This document shows positions 46,401 through 57,992 of a DNA stretch of 64,000 nt, one piece after another; positions within the stretch are counted from its first letter, which is position 1, and every line of letters starts with the position of its first letter. The notes beneath the pieces are model-generated. The model had not been told where the DNA came from, did no database searches, and saw nothing but the letters and a program-made list of their open reading frames with translations. Made by a program: the position numbers and the translations under genes. This DNA is from Peribolospora baueri (taxonomy: Eukaryota; Basidiomycota; Peribolosporomycetes; Peribolosporales; Peribolosporaceae): assembly GCA_029717555.1 (NCBI GenBank), contig JAMDHS010000022.1:1-64000 (forward strand), given 5' to 3'.

Positions 46401-49400
46401 CACGACGAGCTCCTCATCACCGTCTCCCAGCACAATCAGACCATCAGCACCGCCATGTGGCTCCAACACTGCCTGCAAGAGATGGTAGGCACAGAGCTCG
46501 AGAAGCGCAACCGCCTTCGCGCGATGGCCAAGCAGCTCCGCGAGCTCCATGAGGATTATGACCGGCCCGAGGCGGAGTATCAGTGCAACGTGTGTAGCGC
46601 GTTCTGCTACCTCTCGCAGGTGGTGTGCGACTGTGCGGACCGCGTCGCTTGCCTCAACCATGCCGAAAGGCTGTGCGCATGCGACATGCCCAACAAGACG
46701 CTCAGGGTACACTTCTCCGACGAGCACCTGCTCAACCTCGCCGCCAAAATCGCCGAGCGCGCAGCCGTGCCCTCGGCGTGGCAGTTCCGTCTGCGTCGTC
46801 TGCTCGTCAATAACCAGCGCCCGCCTCTGCGCTCCCTCCGCGGCCTGCTGCACGAGGGGGAGAAGATCGCCTTTCCCCTTCCTGAGATCTCTCAGCTTCG
46901 AACGTTTGTCGAGCGAGCCAACGAATGGGTCGAGACGGCCATGGGCTTTATCGCGCGCAAGCATCACAACCGTCGCGCGGAAGCGCCGCGCGGCGGAGGC
47001 GGAGGCGGCGGACGCGGACGCAAGGCGCTCGCTGAGGACTACGACGCCGATCGGACGCCCTCGCGCACTGAGGGTGGTGGCGACGGCTCCGAAGAGGCGG
47101 TGCGTCGGCCGGAGATGGTGCGCCAGCTCCTGAAGGAGGTTGAAACGCTGCCGTTCGATGCCCCCGAGATTCAGTCGCTGCGCGACGTCGCCGAGAAGAT
47201 GAAAGACTTTAAGCTGCGCGCAAAAGCCGTCCTCTCGAACCCGGACGCTTTGCTGGCCGAGTGCGAGCAGGTGCACCACCTCGGCTCGACGCTGAGCGTC
47301 GAGCTGGAAGAGATGAATCAGCTCAAAAAGCTCGTCGCCCGTCACAAGTTTTTTGCCGAGATGGAAGAGATTCACGCCAACTTTCTCAACCTCGACGAGG
47401 TGCGCGAGTTGCTGGACGAGGCGAAGCGGAGCGATGTTCCCGACGACGACCGGTTTGTCGTCGACCTCCGGCGCAGGCTCGCGCTTGGCTTGGATTGGGA
47501 GAAGAAGGCGACGGCGGCGTTCGATGCGGAGGGACCGATCGACGTCGTCGCGCTCTCGGACCTTATCAAGGCGCCCGTGGACGTGCCCATCGTACCCGCC
47601 CTCCATCTCCGGGCGGAGCACCTCGTGGAAAAGGAACGCGAATGGGCCAAGGCTGCGTCCAATCTTTTCCAAACTTCCGACAAGGTTCTCGAAAAGGCCG
47701 TGACCGCCGCCGTCGACGTGGACGTCGACGATTACCCCAAGGTCGCCGAGGCCCGCCGTTTGCTCAAGACGGCGGACAGCCTGCGCATCCAGCCCAAAGG
47801 GTGGCAGGAGCTGCGCGAGGCGGTGCACGTGTACAAGTCGTGGAAGCGCCAGATGGAGGAGGTGATGAAATGGCCGGCCGACAGGGCGTATTCGGCCAAC
47901 GAAAAGAAAAAGCACGTCGATAGGTGGGTCAGTGACGTGCTGGCCATGACAGACGAGGCCGACGATCTGCCACCCTTTGCTGGAGAAAGTCGTCTCGGCG
48001 GCCCGCGTCGATACTGCGTGTGCAGGACGTTGGAGAAGCCGACGCCGGAGTGGATAGAGTGCGACATTTGCAAGGAGCTCTACCACACCAGCTGTCTCGG
48101 TCTTCCTCCCCGGGCCGCCAAGGTCAAGCGGCACTTTTTCTGTCCCATCTGCGACCTCTCCAAGTTGCGTGACCTCCACCGGAACCCTTACTCGCTCAGC
48201 GCCGTCCTCAAACTCATCGAGCGGCCCGAGTACCAGCTCGACAAGTTTCGTTTCCCACCCGTCGAGTATTTCCCCATTCGCCAGGCTGCCCTCAGCGCCA
48301 AGCGGGCCGAGCGGGCCATGACCGAGTCCGTGAACGCGATCCTGCCTTCCATCCGCTCAGACTCCAAAGCTCACATAGAGCATCTTCGACACTGCCTTCG
48401 CAAAATCATGATGGCGCCCGTTAGGACCTGTCTCGTGTCGGAACCTGAAGAGAACGACCTTTATGACTGTATCGTTCGCGTCTTACAAGAGCACGCGCCC
48501 GGTCCTGTTCTGGCAAAGCCAAGCCAAGGCGGAGGAGAAGGAGAAGGAGAAGGAGGCGGGGGAGGAGGACAGGTAGCGCCCTCTAGAGGGGACCGGGAGA
48601 CGGAGAAGAAACGCAAGCGCGCGAAGCGGGCCAAGCTTGTGTTCAAGGAGGAAGTCGACATGACGCCCTCGGCGGAGGGGCAGCAGCAGCGCATCTACTG
48701 TCTCTGTCGCCAGTCCGACACGGGTGACATGGTGCAGTGCGATCGGTGCGAACTGTGGTATCACTCGCAGTGCTGCCACGTCGGTGATGACTTTGCCACG
48801 CTTTCCAACAATACCTCCGATAAGTGGCTGTGTCCCATATGTTGCGTCAAGAGAGAGCTCAGGTATCCTTATGCGGAGGTCAAAGTCAGAGATAAAGGTG
48901 CGCCAGTCCCGCCCGTTTCCGCCATTCGAAAAGCCACTTACGACGGACGATCACTGACTGCATTCCTTCTTTCGTCGCCCTCCGCCGACAGACGTCACTT
49001 CTGGCGACATGTATCTCGACGTCCGAGCGACGCTGCGCTCGGAAACCGGGCCAAAGTCGAAGCCGCAGGAGTGGACGTCGGATAAGCGCATAGAGCTTCA
49101 TCTACATGCCTTCCAGCCTGCCATCCCGGCCGACGTGCACCTTAACGGCGAGCCCGTCGTCAAGCGTATCAAGCTTACCCATGGCGTTCCCGCGTCGCCA
49201 GCGGGTGGCGTCGACACCGACTCTGTCAGGAGCACGCCCGCCGTCGGCAGTGCGCCAAACTCGCCTAAGCAGGCCACGACGAGCCGCGCGCCGCTGCCGG
49301 GGGTCTCCGCTTCTCCCCTCGCAGCCGGCCCTCTCGTCGCTCTCCCTTCCGCGCCAACAAGTATGGCCGCAGCACCCGCCCCGTATCCGTCGACCATACT

Positions 49401-50552
49401 GGAACAGCACGCGGAGCCAATGCATCGACCTCCGGAATTGACCATGCCGGACAGGCACGCACAGTACCACCCCCCCGCGGCTCGTGCTGTCCCTGTTCCG
49501 GTTTCCGCTCCGGCTTCGGCTCCCCGCCCAAATTCGAAGCCTCAGCGAGAAGAGGACGAGCAAGCGGCGCGGCACCGTGCAGGCATGGCGAACTTGTATT
49601 CCCGCGGCGTGACGGATGAGATGATTCAGCGCTGGTACATTGGTTGGAACGGAAAGAGCCTCGTGTATCCTCAGGTGAGTCCCGAAACCTTTTTTTCTAC
49701 GCGCGTCTGGTCTCACTTCACTGCACGATCGCGCTTAACTTGTTCCTTCCTTTCTCGCCGTCCGCTTCTGCCGCTTCAAAGTACGATGAGCACGGAAATT
49801 TCTACGAGTTGGATCTCGGACCTCGTATTCAGCTCGCTCCCGACGACGTCGACGGCAGCCGCTTCATCGAGTCACGCATCCGACAAGCGCATGCCATTGG
49901 CAGCCAGACTTTCGTCAAGCGCGATGCTCCCGCCGTCGAGTCTCGTTGTTCCCTTCCGGCGACCCAGAACGCACAGCGCAGCCCTTCCTCGCAGCCCATT
50001 CGGCTTCCGCCGCCGCCGCCTACGTCGGCGAGCATGCCCTCGTTGCCGCCGCCGCGCTCGCCGCCGCCGCATATCCGTCAACAATGGCCACCTCCTCCCC
50101 ACTTGCACTCCGGCGCGAGGGACCAGCTGTTGCGTTCCGGTCTGCCACCTCTCGGTGTTGACCCCTGGATTGACGAAATCCGGTATGTAACGAGGCGCCT
50201 AGCAAAGGAAGCGTCGGACGAGGAGATCGAGCGAATGGTGCTGGCCTATGTCATGGAACGGCCCGCTCCGCCTCCGATGAGCGCTCCTCCTCCGCCTGCC
50301 GGCGGCGGTCCGCCGCCCCCCGGCCTACCGCCGACTTTGCCGGCGCCGTACCATCGCCAATCCGTCGAACGGCCTCCTCCGCTGCCTCCTCACCCCTACG
50401 AATTGAGCCGCACTCATCATCACCACCACCATCACCATCACCAGCAGCATCCCTCCCAGCGGCCGCCACCGCCCACGAATACGCCGCCGCCTGGTTGGGC
50501 GACGCGCCATCCGATGTACGTCAACCAGCCGCCGCCGAACCCTCCGCGCTGA
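43453..50552 (+). CDS. KDM5: KDM5/JARID1-family histone H3K4 demethylase
   Basis: This is a chromatin enzyme predicted to remove methyl groups from histone H3 Lys4. Exons 43453-44088, 44198-45151, 45233-45726, 45839-48897, 48992-49674 and 49782-50552 give 2198 aa. Domains in order: JmjN (about 150-212, FELEEAPTFYPTREEFADP); ARID (about 225-330, RRPVDLYALKRRVEEFGGW); PHD1 (531-580, CELCLRGEDG); JmjC (about 710-870) with iron ligands in CWHNEDHYTYS and YHSGFNHGFNF; C5HC2 finger (about 935-985, CNVCSAFCYLSQVVCDC); PLU-1 helical region; PHD2 (about 1417-1460, YCVCRTLEKPTPEWIECD); and PHD3 (about 1647-1700, YCLCRQSDTGDMVQCDRC). The Pro- and His-rich tail includes a run of about nine His. This is the full animal/Lid2-like layout, richer than budding-yeast Jhd2. 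An in-frame Met upstream at 43354 is possible but less likely. Confidence 0.95.
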
Positions 50553-51069
50553 TATCCGCAAAGTGGAAGGCAGGCAGGCGCCATCCATGTCTCTCCTTAA
50601 TGTCTTCTCTCCGCTTTCCCGTGGCGTCTCCATCCCGTGTGCTATAGTAGTACTGTATGCATCTCCACGTTCTCTGCAGTCTAATCTGTCGTTTTCCCTC
50701 CGACCACGCCCTCCACCTGATTGGTCATTACTGTTACTGTCCCTTTACTCTGTCTCCCTCGAGCATATGCGCAATCATCAATTCGAGTTTCGTCCATCTT
50801 TTGCATGTCTCTCTCACTCAGCTCAGTGGGGACGAGAGTCACAGCAAAATCTGTCCGGTTGACTTTGTGTTCACGCGACCACGGCAGTGGGATGTGAAAG
50901 GGAGAGGACGGCATCCGGCGCGTAAAGGGTTGAATGGCGAGAGAAACGTACGTAATCCTAGACGACCGCCCCGGCTTCCCCCTCCCTCCTCCCGCACCTA
51001 ATCCACACGCCCTAACGTCGGTCGGGTCCGACCGCCAACTTCTATTTCGTTATACGCTTCCTTTGTTGT
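50553..51069. other. Convergent intergenic region, KDM5 / QCR9
   Basis: 517 bp lie between facing stop codons. I see presumed 3' UTRs only. Confidence 0.6.
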
Positions 51070-51745
51070 TCACTCGGACTCGGAGGCTTGTGCGATCTTT
51101 GCGCGGATGTCCTTCCACTGCGGGTTCGGAGAAAGATGAAGAGACGAGGACGACAGAGGGACACGAGGTTGGATTAGGGACAAACGAAGGCGGGCGGCCA
51201 ATTCGAGTTAAGAAGATGGCTGTGACGTACCTGCTTCTGTAGACGGGCAACGTCGGAAGGAAAGGGCCAACGAAATTACGATCGGCAGAATGGCCGGGCA
51301 AGGGAGAACGATCCAGATGGGTAGATGGATATGCGTGTGAGCGGCCCAAAAATCCACGAACAACTACATGCTGCTCGCTGCTCGAGCGTCGCCCCGAAAC
51401 CCCGTCGTCGTCCCTCCACCGCGCGCCCGGCTGTCCCAATCGCTTCCCGCTGCTCTCTGGAACCATTAAATCTCCTCCATCCGAACAGTACTCACCCCCC
51501 TGTTGTGAGCATCCCACCAAGCGGTAGTGGCGACGTCGAAGCCGATGCCAAAGGCAAAGGCGCCGAGGAAGACAGTGCCCACGAAGACGCTGTTGCGCTT
51601 GAAGATGGTGCTGTAGATCGGGCCCGGGAGCTGGGACCGACAGAGCAGATTTCATGGCGTCAGCGAGGCGGGTTCTGTCTTGCACAGCGACCGCGCTCTT
51701 CTCCCTTCCCATCGTCCAGACATACGTCCGGACACTCACCGACAT
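51070..51745 (-). CDS. QCR9: Ubiquinol-cytochrome c reductase subunit 9 (complex III)
   Basis: This is a small single-span subunit of respiratory complex III in the mitochondrial inner membrane. Exons 51745-51740 (6 nt), 51630-51496 (135 nt), 51236-51231 (6 nt) and 51117-51070 (48 nt) give 64 aa, close to the 66 aa of yeast Qcr9. The protein reads MS-LPGPIYSTIFKRNSVFVG, then the membrane helix TVFLGAFAFGIGFDVATT, then AWWDAHNRG-KQ-WKDIRAKIAQ. The microexon supplies Lys-Gln and restores the conserved NRGKQWKDI motif; without it the motif is broken though the frame stays open. Every junction has GT-AG ends. Confidence 0.93.
51231..51236 (-). other. QCR9: 6-nt internal microexon of QCR9
   Basis: AAGCAG is flanked by CTACAG (acceptor) and GTACGT (donor). 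It encodes Lys-Gln in phase 0, matching the conserved NRGKQWKDI of Qcr9. Confidence 0.88.
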
Positions 51746-52015
51746 GGTGACGAGGTGAACCCGAAAGGGAAATGACTGACTGGAGAATCAAGAGCAAGAA
51801 GAATGCTCCAATTCGCGACCGCCGACGTCGGCCCGTAGCGGAAAGAGAGCAGGCCGTCGCCCGCGTTGTAACCCTACTCGCACTTGAGTTTCTCACGGTC
51901 TGTCCCCGATGCCTTTCTTCTAAACGGCCAACTACCGAAGTCGGACTCCAATCTCATACATATATTCCATCCCAAATCCTCGGTCGACCGACGCTCGGCC
52001 TCTTAGCCCTTCACC
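51746..52015. promoter_or_regulatory. Bidirectional promoter, QCR9 / uS11m
   Basis: 270 bp lie between the divergent starts of two nuclear genes for mitochondrial proteins. A weak AT-rich patch (about 51955-51970, ACATATATTCC) lies on the uS11m side. Confidence 0.6.
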
Positions 52016-52831
52016 ATGCTCGCAAGACTACCCGCGCTTCGCTCACGAGCGAGCGCGACAGCCCCTCTGCTGGTCAGGTCGACGGCCCGCTTTTCCTCTT
52101 CTTCTCGGTTAGGGGCGGACGACCAGCAGTCTGCTTCGTCCTCCTCCGAAGAGCCGGGCCCTGCCGACGCTGACGGGAAAGCTCGATCGGCCGCAGACCT
52201 GGACAAGCTTCTTGACTTTGACGTCCCTCTCGAATCGTCGGCCGGCCCACAGCAACCACCACGAGCGGTAGAACCAGATCAACAAAAGCCCAAATATGCG
52301 TCCGCGTTCGAAGAGTTGCGAGCGGCGAGTGCGAGCCGAAATCAGCCGGCAACGGCGCGAATACGAGCAAGCAGTGGGGGCCGAGCAGGATCAGCGGTGG
52401 CGACGAGCACGCCTGGCACTTTAGGCGCTGGCGGCTCGTTCATCTCGCCCAAGCGAGCCACGGGCGAACACCGCCTGGTTGTGCACTCGTCGCGCAACAA
52501 CACCATCCTCACTCTCACCCGCCCTGAAGGCTCTCCACTTGCTTGGGCGTCGGGCGGCTCGGTGGGCTTTAAGAAAGCGCAACGGAGCGGCTACGAAGCG
52601 GCTTACCGCGCAGCCCTAAGCCTCTTCGAAAGGCTCGAGCAGGATAAGTATCGGTGGGGCGTGACGGGTGTGGAGGTCGTCTTCGTGGGATTCGGGCAAG
52701 GGAGGGAGGCGGTGTTCCGGGCGCTTCAAACAGCTGAGGGAGAGAAGGCGAGGGCGTTGGTCAGGCGATTGACGGATCAGACGCCTATCAAGATTGGCGG
52801 GACGAGACCGCCCAAGTTGAGGATGCTTTGA
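52016..52831 (+). CDS. uS11m: Mitochondrial small-subunit ribosomal protein uS11m
   Basis: A single exon encodes 271 aa. The first 30 residues (MLARLPALRSRASATAPLLV) are Arg/Ala/Ser-rich with no acids, a good mitochondrial presequence. A variable Ala/Ser/Pro-rich region follows. The S11 core occupies about 150-271: HRLVVHSSRNNTILTLTRPEG, ASGGSVGFKKAQRSGYEAAYRAA, VEVVFVGFGQGREAVFRAL and the rRNA-contacting end IKIGGTRPPKLRML. Yeast calls this protein Mrps18 and human MRPS11. The lack of introns contrasts with most neighbours. Confidence 0.93.
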   Translation: MLARLPALRSRASATAPLLVRSTARFSSSSRLGADDQQSASSSSEEPGPADADGKARSAADLDKLLDFDVPLESSAGPQQPPRAVEPDQQKPKYASAFEELRAASASRNQPATARIRASSGGRAGSAVATSTPGTLGAGGSFISPKRATGEHRLVVHSSRNNTILTLTRPEGSPLAWASGGSVGFKKAQRSGYEAAYRAALSLFERLEQDKYRWGVTGVEVVFVGFGQGREAVFRALQTAEGEKARALVRRLTDQTPIKIGGTRPPKLRML

Positions 52832-53306
52832 GGGAGCTCGAGGAAAGGATGCGTTGTTAGCCAACCGGGTCCTCGTAACATCCGGCTGACTCTGGGAGGA
52901 TGCTGTGAATTTTAATTACCGATTCGCCTCGTAGGCATCTTCTCGCCAGTGCACCCGCGTTTCTACCTGATGGCATGTACTCTACCTTATCATCGCACGG
53001 AACTCCCATGGCATGATCACCTCGCACTACGCAGCGCGGGGCATCGAAAGATGTTTATCGGCATTACCGAGTTCTGCGACGCCTGTTGAAGGTGGCCTGT
53101 TAAGCATTGACAGTTTGAGGACAGCGGTTGGAAGACGCGCTCGTCTTCTCAACCTCAGTCGCAGTTCCGACCACCGAACGTGATCGGGGGCGGGTTCTTC
53201 TTCTCGCGTCCACCGCCGCCGATTGTCCTTCTGCACTCGCTCCGTTTTCCCAACCTCCCTGCTGTTCCATCTCCTGGCCCTAGTCGCCGCCTTGAGCGTG
53301 TTCATC
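52832..53306. promoter_or_regulatory. Intergenic region, uS11m / NAA25
   Basis: 475 bp lie between the uS11m stop and the NAA25 start. It presumably holds a 3' UTR and the NAA25 promoter. No gene or TATA box is evident. Confidence 0.5.
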
Positions 53307-56300
53307 ATGTCTTCGACGCTAGAGGAGCGCAAGATCGGGCACATCTATGGTGAGCGAATCAAAAGGCGGACAAGTACAAATCTTCGCCGATCTCCCGCAG
53401 AAAAAAATACTCGCTTGACGGCCCAGCGCTGACTGGGAGAACTCTTTCACCGGGATTCGTATGAAGACGCCTTGGACACGGGCTCGTATAGAAACGCCAT
53501 TTCCCTCTGCAACCAGGTGCGTGCTTGCGATGCTACATGACTCGTTCGCGTGGATGTTCGGTCGAGTCTCGCTCCTTCGGACCTGACGAAGCAGTCACGA
53601 AGGCGGAATAGTGCTGACGAGTCGTACGTTGTATGTCTTTGCGAAACAGCTTCTGAAGAAGCAGCCCAAGTACCCGATAGTTCAGGTAAGCTATGAAAGC
53701 TCAAAGCCAAGCATTTGATGTAGACCCGCCGATTGACGATCATCGCCTACTCTGCCACCTCTCGTCCATCGTCCCAAACACCGTATCCCACGCTTCCTTC
53801 AGACGCTCAAAGCTCTAGCTTTATTGAGGTCTGGGAAGGCCAATGAAGGCCGACAGCTGGTAGATGAGGTAATCGAAGCCAAGCCCAATGATGTGCGCGT
53901 GCTTTCGGCAATCCACTTCACGCTTGCGCCGCTGGGCGAATGTGAGTTCGCTCTCTGAACAGTGCCGGGCAATAAATGTCCCTCTGCGAAAAACGGGTGC
54001 TGAACGATCTTGTCTGTACATTTGGAAAACATGCAGTGGGAAAGCTAACCTCTCTGTACGAAGAAGCCGTCAAAGCGAACCCTCACAACGACGACCTCTC
54101 GGAGCAGCTCTTTATGCTTTACGTGCGACTGAAGGACTATCAGAGCCAGCAGCAGGTAAGAACAACAGTCTCCCACCGAGTTCTCTTCTGCGCGACTCCG
54201 CAGCGATCTGACGGTATTGCTATCTCTGGTCTCCAAAGCTGGCTTTCCGAATGCACAAGACTTTCAAGCAAGACCGCTATTTCTGGTGGAGCATGCAGAG
54301 CTATCTTTTACATGCGAGTGCCTGTTGATTTCCGCCTATGAACGGTCCATCCAATGATGGTCGCTGAACACCCCATCGCTTGCCTCCTTGTCCTCCTCAG
54401 TCCCGCAACACTTCGGCACCGACGTCAAAGCTAGCTCTTCCCCTCGCCGAACGCATGATCTCCGCCCGCCTTACCACCACCCCGCTCACCTCTTCCTCGG
54501 CAGAACAAGTCTACCTGTATGCGCGCGTGCTGGAGAAGCAGGGAAAGTTTGAGGAAGCGCTCAAGATGCTAGACGGTGACATTTGCAGGGAGCTTCGGCG
54601 GAAAAGCATGAGCCTCGAGATTTTTCGGGCCGACATTCTGCGAAAGGCGGGGAGCTGGGACATCCTCCGGGCCGAGGCAAAGGAGAAGCTGGACTCTGAA
54701 AAGTGAGTCAATAGTACGAGTCGTGTCAACGAAGGACCATAGCTGGCTCACCTTTCAGTGACTCCGTTTTTGGGCGCGTAGGGACAAGAACTGGTCCACC
54801 TTCCTTAACTTCCTGGACGCGTCGTTCGAGCTCGGCGGTGACGAGAACATAGCCAATGCTAAGGAATTGCTGGAACGCATCTCCTCTCGTGAGGGTCAAA
54901 ACGAGCGGACCCCCAAACTTGCTCTGATGGAACTCGTGAAGCGGGCGCAGGAGCGAGGCCTCCGTCTCGATGAAACTGGTGGGTTTTCTCGTATCCTTTA
55001 ATGATGAATGGACCGGGACTGACGGGGAGGCGATATTGGACCGTTGCGATTGAACTTGGCAGAGACTCTGCGAGACCGATGCCTAAGCTACTTCGACGTC
55101 TTCGCCAACAAGGCCTGCTGCCATGAGGACTTGCTCCCTTACGTTACCGCTCTCGGAGAGGATGAGCGAAAGTCGTTCCTCGAGGATTTGCCATCCAAGA
55201 GCCCAGCTACGGTGAGCTATCGAATCAAGAAACGACGGCAGATGGTCCTTCGGACGGGCAATTCCCACTGCCATGCCACTGACGCTTTCCATTGCCATGG
55301 CTTACATACAGAGGGCGAGTGCGCAAGAGCTCCGCAGGTACATCAACGTTTCCAAGTTGAGGAGATCCCTTCAATCACCCGCTCTGTCCTCAGACGCGCA
55401 AATGCAAGAAGCGGAAGAGTATTCGAGGTCCTATTTTGAGGGCCTGGCTCTAGGTGGGTTGTTGTGTTCGTCTTAAGTATTGATAGCTTTAATTTGCTGA
55501 CAGATGAGCATATCCTCACTGGCAGGGAAGGATCTGCCGAAGACCGAACTCCAGCCAGCGGACGACCTTGTCATTATGGCGGCACAGGCCTACATCACCG
55601 CCTTGTCTTCATCTTGTGAGTGGAAAGTTGACGGCGCAAAGAGGATCCCTTCATTCATGTCAACGCGTCGTTTGTTCCCTTGTGCTGCAGCCGATTTTAC
55701 CTGTTTGCGTCCTGTGATCTCCCTTCTCGAAACGGCCTCATTGCGTAGTCCCAAGAACTACCAGATTCACCTGCTTCTTGTCCGTCTCTACCGTCTGCTT
55801 GGTGAGTCATTGACGTTTCCGGAGCTACGACCAGAAACGACTGTGGCAAACTCTCCCTTTCCCTCAACTCCTTAGGTGCCTTTTCCCTCGCTCGCGACCA
55901 CTATAACGCCGCTGGCATCAAACAAGTGCAAAATGACACTCTCTCTCACTTTCTGTTCGATCGAGCGTCAATTTTCTCGCCTGTTGACTCAGGGGATATT
56001 ACGGTGACATCCGCACTGACCGATGTTCTTACTATCTACAAGTCCAACGCGACGGAGGTACGAACAAATGCAGTTTGGTCGCACATAAGCTGAGCAATAT
56101 CAGCGGCTCAAGCTCTTTTTCTTCATTTCGATAGACTCCCGAAATGACTACCAAAGCGTACCGCTATGAGACCTATTCAAGGGTGAGTCGTGTTCAAATT
56201 ACCCCTCGCCAACCCGGTCGTGTGCGCTCACTCGAGCTGAAACCGACGGGGATGAGGGAAGATTTACATAGCTGTGTCTTTTCAGGCGACTTACTAGCTC

Positions 56301-57707
56301 ATCTTGGCTGCATCTTCGTAATATCTCTAGATCGAGGAATTCGTCGACTTTAGAGAGCGCCTCGAACGCTCTTTGCAAAGACAGGTGCTTCGACTGGAGA
56401 AAGTTCGGGCCGACCTCCGCATGGGGGACGCCGCCGCTCTTGAAGAGGCGAGAAGACTGGCTGAGGATGTTTCGGCGGCGTTGGAGGGTAAGCGAAGTTG
56501 AGATCTGTACTTTGCATAAGAGAACGAGCTGACTGTATGCACCTCTTCTTGCACGTCAGGAATTGAGCTGCATGATAACCGCGACTACAGGGTCTTGCCT
56601 TCCTACAGCGCCTTTGACGCGCCCACAACGGCCGTTCTTACCTCAACACATGGTCTCCTGAACGTGAGTAGAAGAGTAATCACGTCAAACGGATTCGGCG
56701 TTGATGCTATCGATCCCTTCGCAGATTGAATGGGTGCGCGCTGCACTGGAAACCGTCGCTCCGGCCGTCGGCGTCAATGTGAAGCTGGATCATGGTGCCA
56801 ATGCGACTGTGGTCGTTCACGAAAAGCAGAGCGTGGCAACGAATCCGGATGGCCGACTTCAGGTGGGTGCCTCGCACGAGCAGGGCTGGAAGACCGAAGG
56901 TGCTGATGTGTCGTGACTTGCTCTATCGCAGCTGACCGCTCAAGAAGTGGCACTCCGTGATTTTGCAAGGATGCTCTCTGAGAGCGCGGATGCTACCCAG
57001 GCCGGCGAGAAGGATCTTCTCTCCTTCTTCACGAGTGAGTCGCTGGCAAGGTGCTCTGCTCTGTCCACTCGCCTATGGCCGGAACTCTGTTCTGACGCAT
57101 TGGTCATATTTTGTGGCAGAGCGGGAGCAAGAGCTCAACGAAGGCCTGCAGGGCAAGCTTCCATGGGAAGCGCTTCATGTTGCGACCAGCGCGTTAGAAG
57201 TAAGGCTGTTTCATCAACATATTGGCCATATAACAGCTGATTAACGTGTGATCTTTGCTGTCGTCCAGGGATACATCATTCTCGACCTCTACAATGCCAG
57301 ATGCAACCCGGCTGGACAAGCCAGAAAGGGAATCACTGTAAGTTCCACCTTGGACTTTCCGCGTTCCTGCTCATCACGCGCGGGAAACGCGTTATCTCAT
57401 CCTCTCATGCGCGTTGTTTCTATATTGTTTCGATACAAAGCAGGCGACCATTTCCGCAGCGGACGCTGCAAGGCCCATCCTCGGCCGCATCGCCTCTGCT
57501 CTCTGGACGCATGCCCAAACGCTGGATACCGCGGAAGCTCGCAGTCAATGGGTAGACGACTGCTCGCAACTGCTGTCGGCAGCGAAAGAGTCTGGCCGTC
57601 TGGATCGCGACGCTGTGATCGACGTGGGTCGTCGCACTCTGAAGGAGCAGAAGCGGGCTTTGGAAGCGTTGGCTGAGGGAATAAGGAAGAGGATTGGGGG
57701 GGAGTGA
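53307..57707 (+). CDS. NAA25: NatB N-acetyltransferase auxiliary subunit
   Basis: This is the ribosome-anchoring subunit of NatB (yeast Mdm20), which acetylates Met-Asp/Glu/Asn/Gln N-termini together with Naa20. The gene is split into many short exons. Successive TPR-like helical blocks are visible: MSSTLEERKIGHIY, then DALDTGSYRNAISLCNQ, LKALALLRSGKANEGRQLV, LTSLYEEAVKANPHNDDLS, LFMLYVRLKDYQSQQQ, LAFRMHKTFKQDRYFWW, EQVYLYARVLEKQGKFEEAL, LRDRCLSYFDVFANKACC, a later SPKNYQIHLLLVRLYRLL and a C-terminal RDAVIDVGRRTLKEQKRAL. This matches the order of the Mdm20/NAA25 family. The acceptor of exon 2 (GGGAG) is atypical, and several internal borders are not fixed. I did not see a break in the frame where exons could be joined. 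Confidence 0.82.
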
Positions 57708-57992
57708 AGGTTCGACTCGAGAGATGCAAGTTGGTGGGATTGGGGCCGATTGCTGCATGTGTACTCATGGGCTCATGTGCTCTCAGGTAGTGGCAGGGAA
57801 TGAAACATGACTTGTCATATCGTCGGACGTGAAAAGTAACGGGCGGGCGAGTATGAATGACCCTAGGATATCATTTTTCGTCATATCAACGTTATGTCCT
57901 CGTGACGCAAAAAAATACGATATCCCACATGCGCGCCATCACCCGAAAGGCCGTCTACGCAAAAGAGAACAGCGGTAAAATAGCATATGAGA

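Noticed and set aside
45765-48179. 804-codon open frame on the minus strand
   Set aside because: It lies wholly antisense to the KDM5 exon that encodes JmjC and PLU-1. GC-rich codon bias leaves the opposite frame open, and its translation shows no domain.
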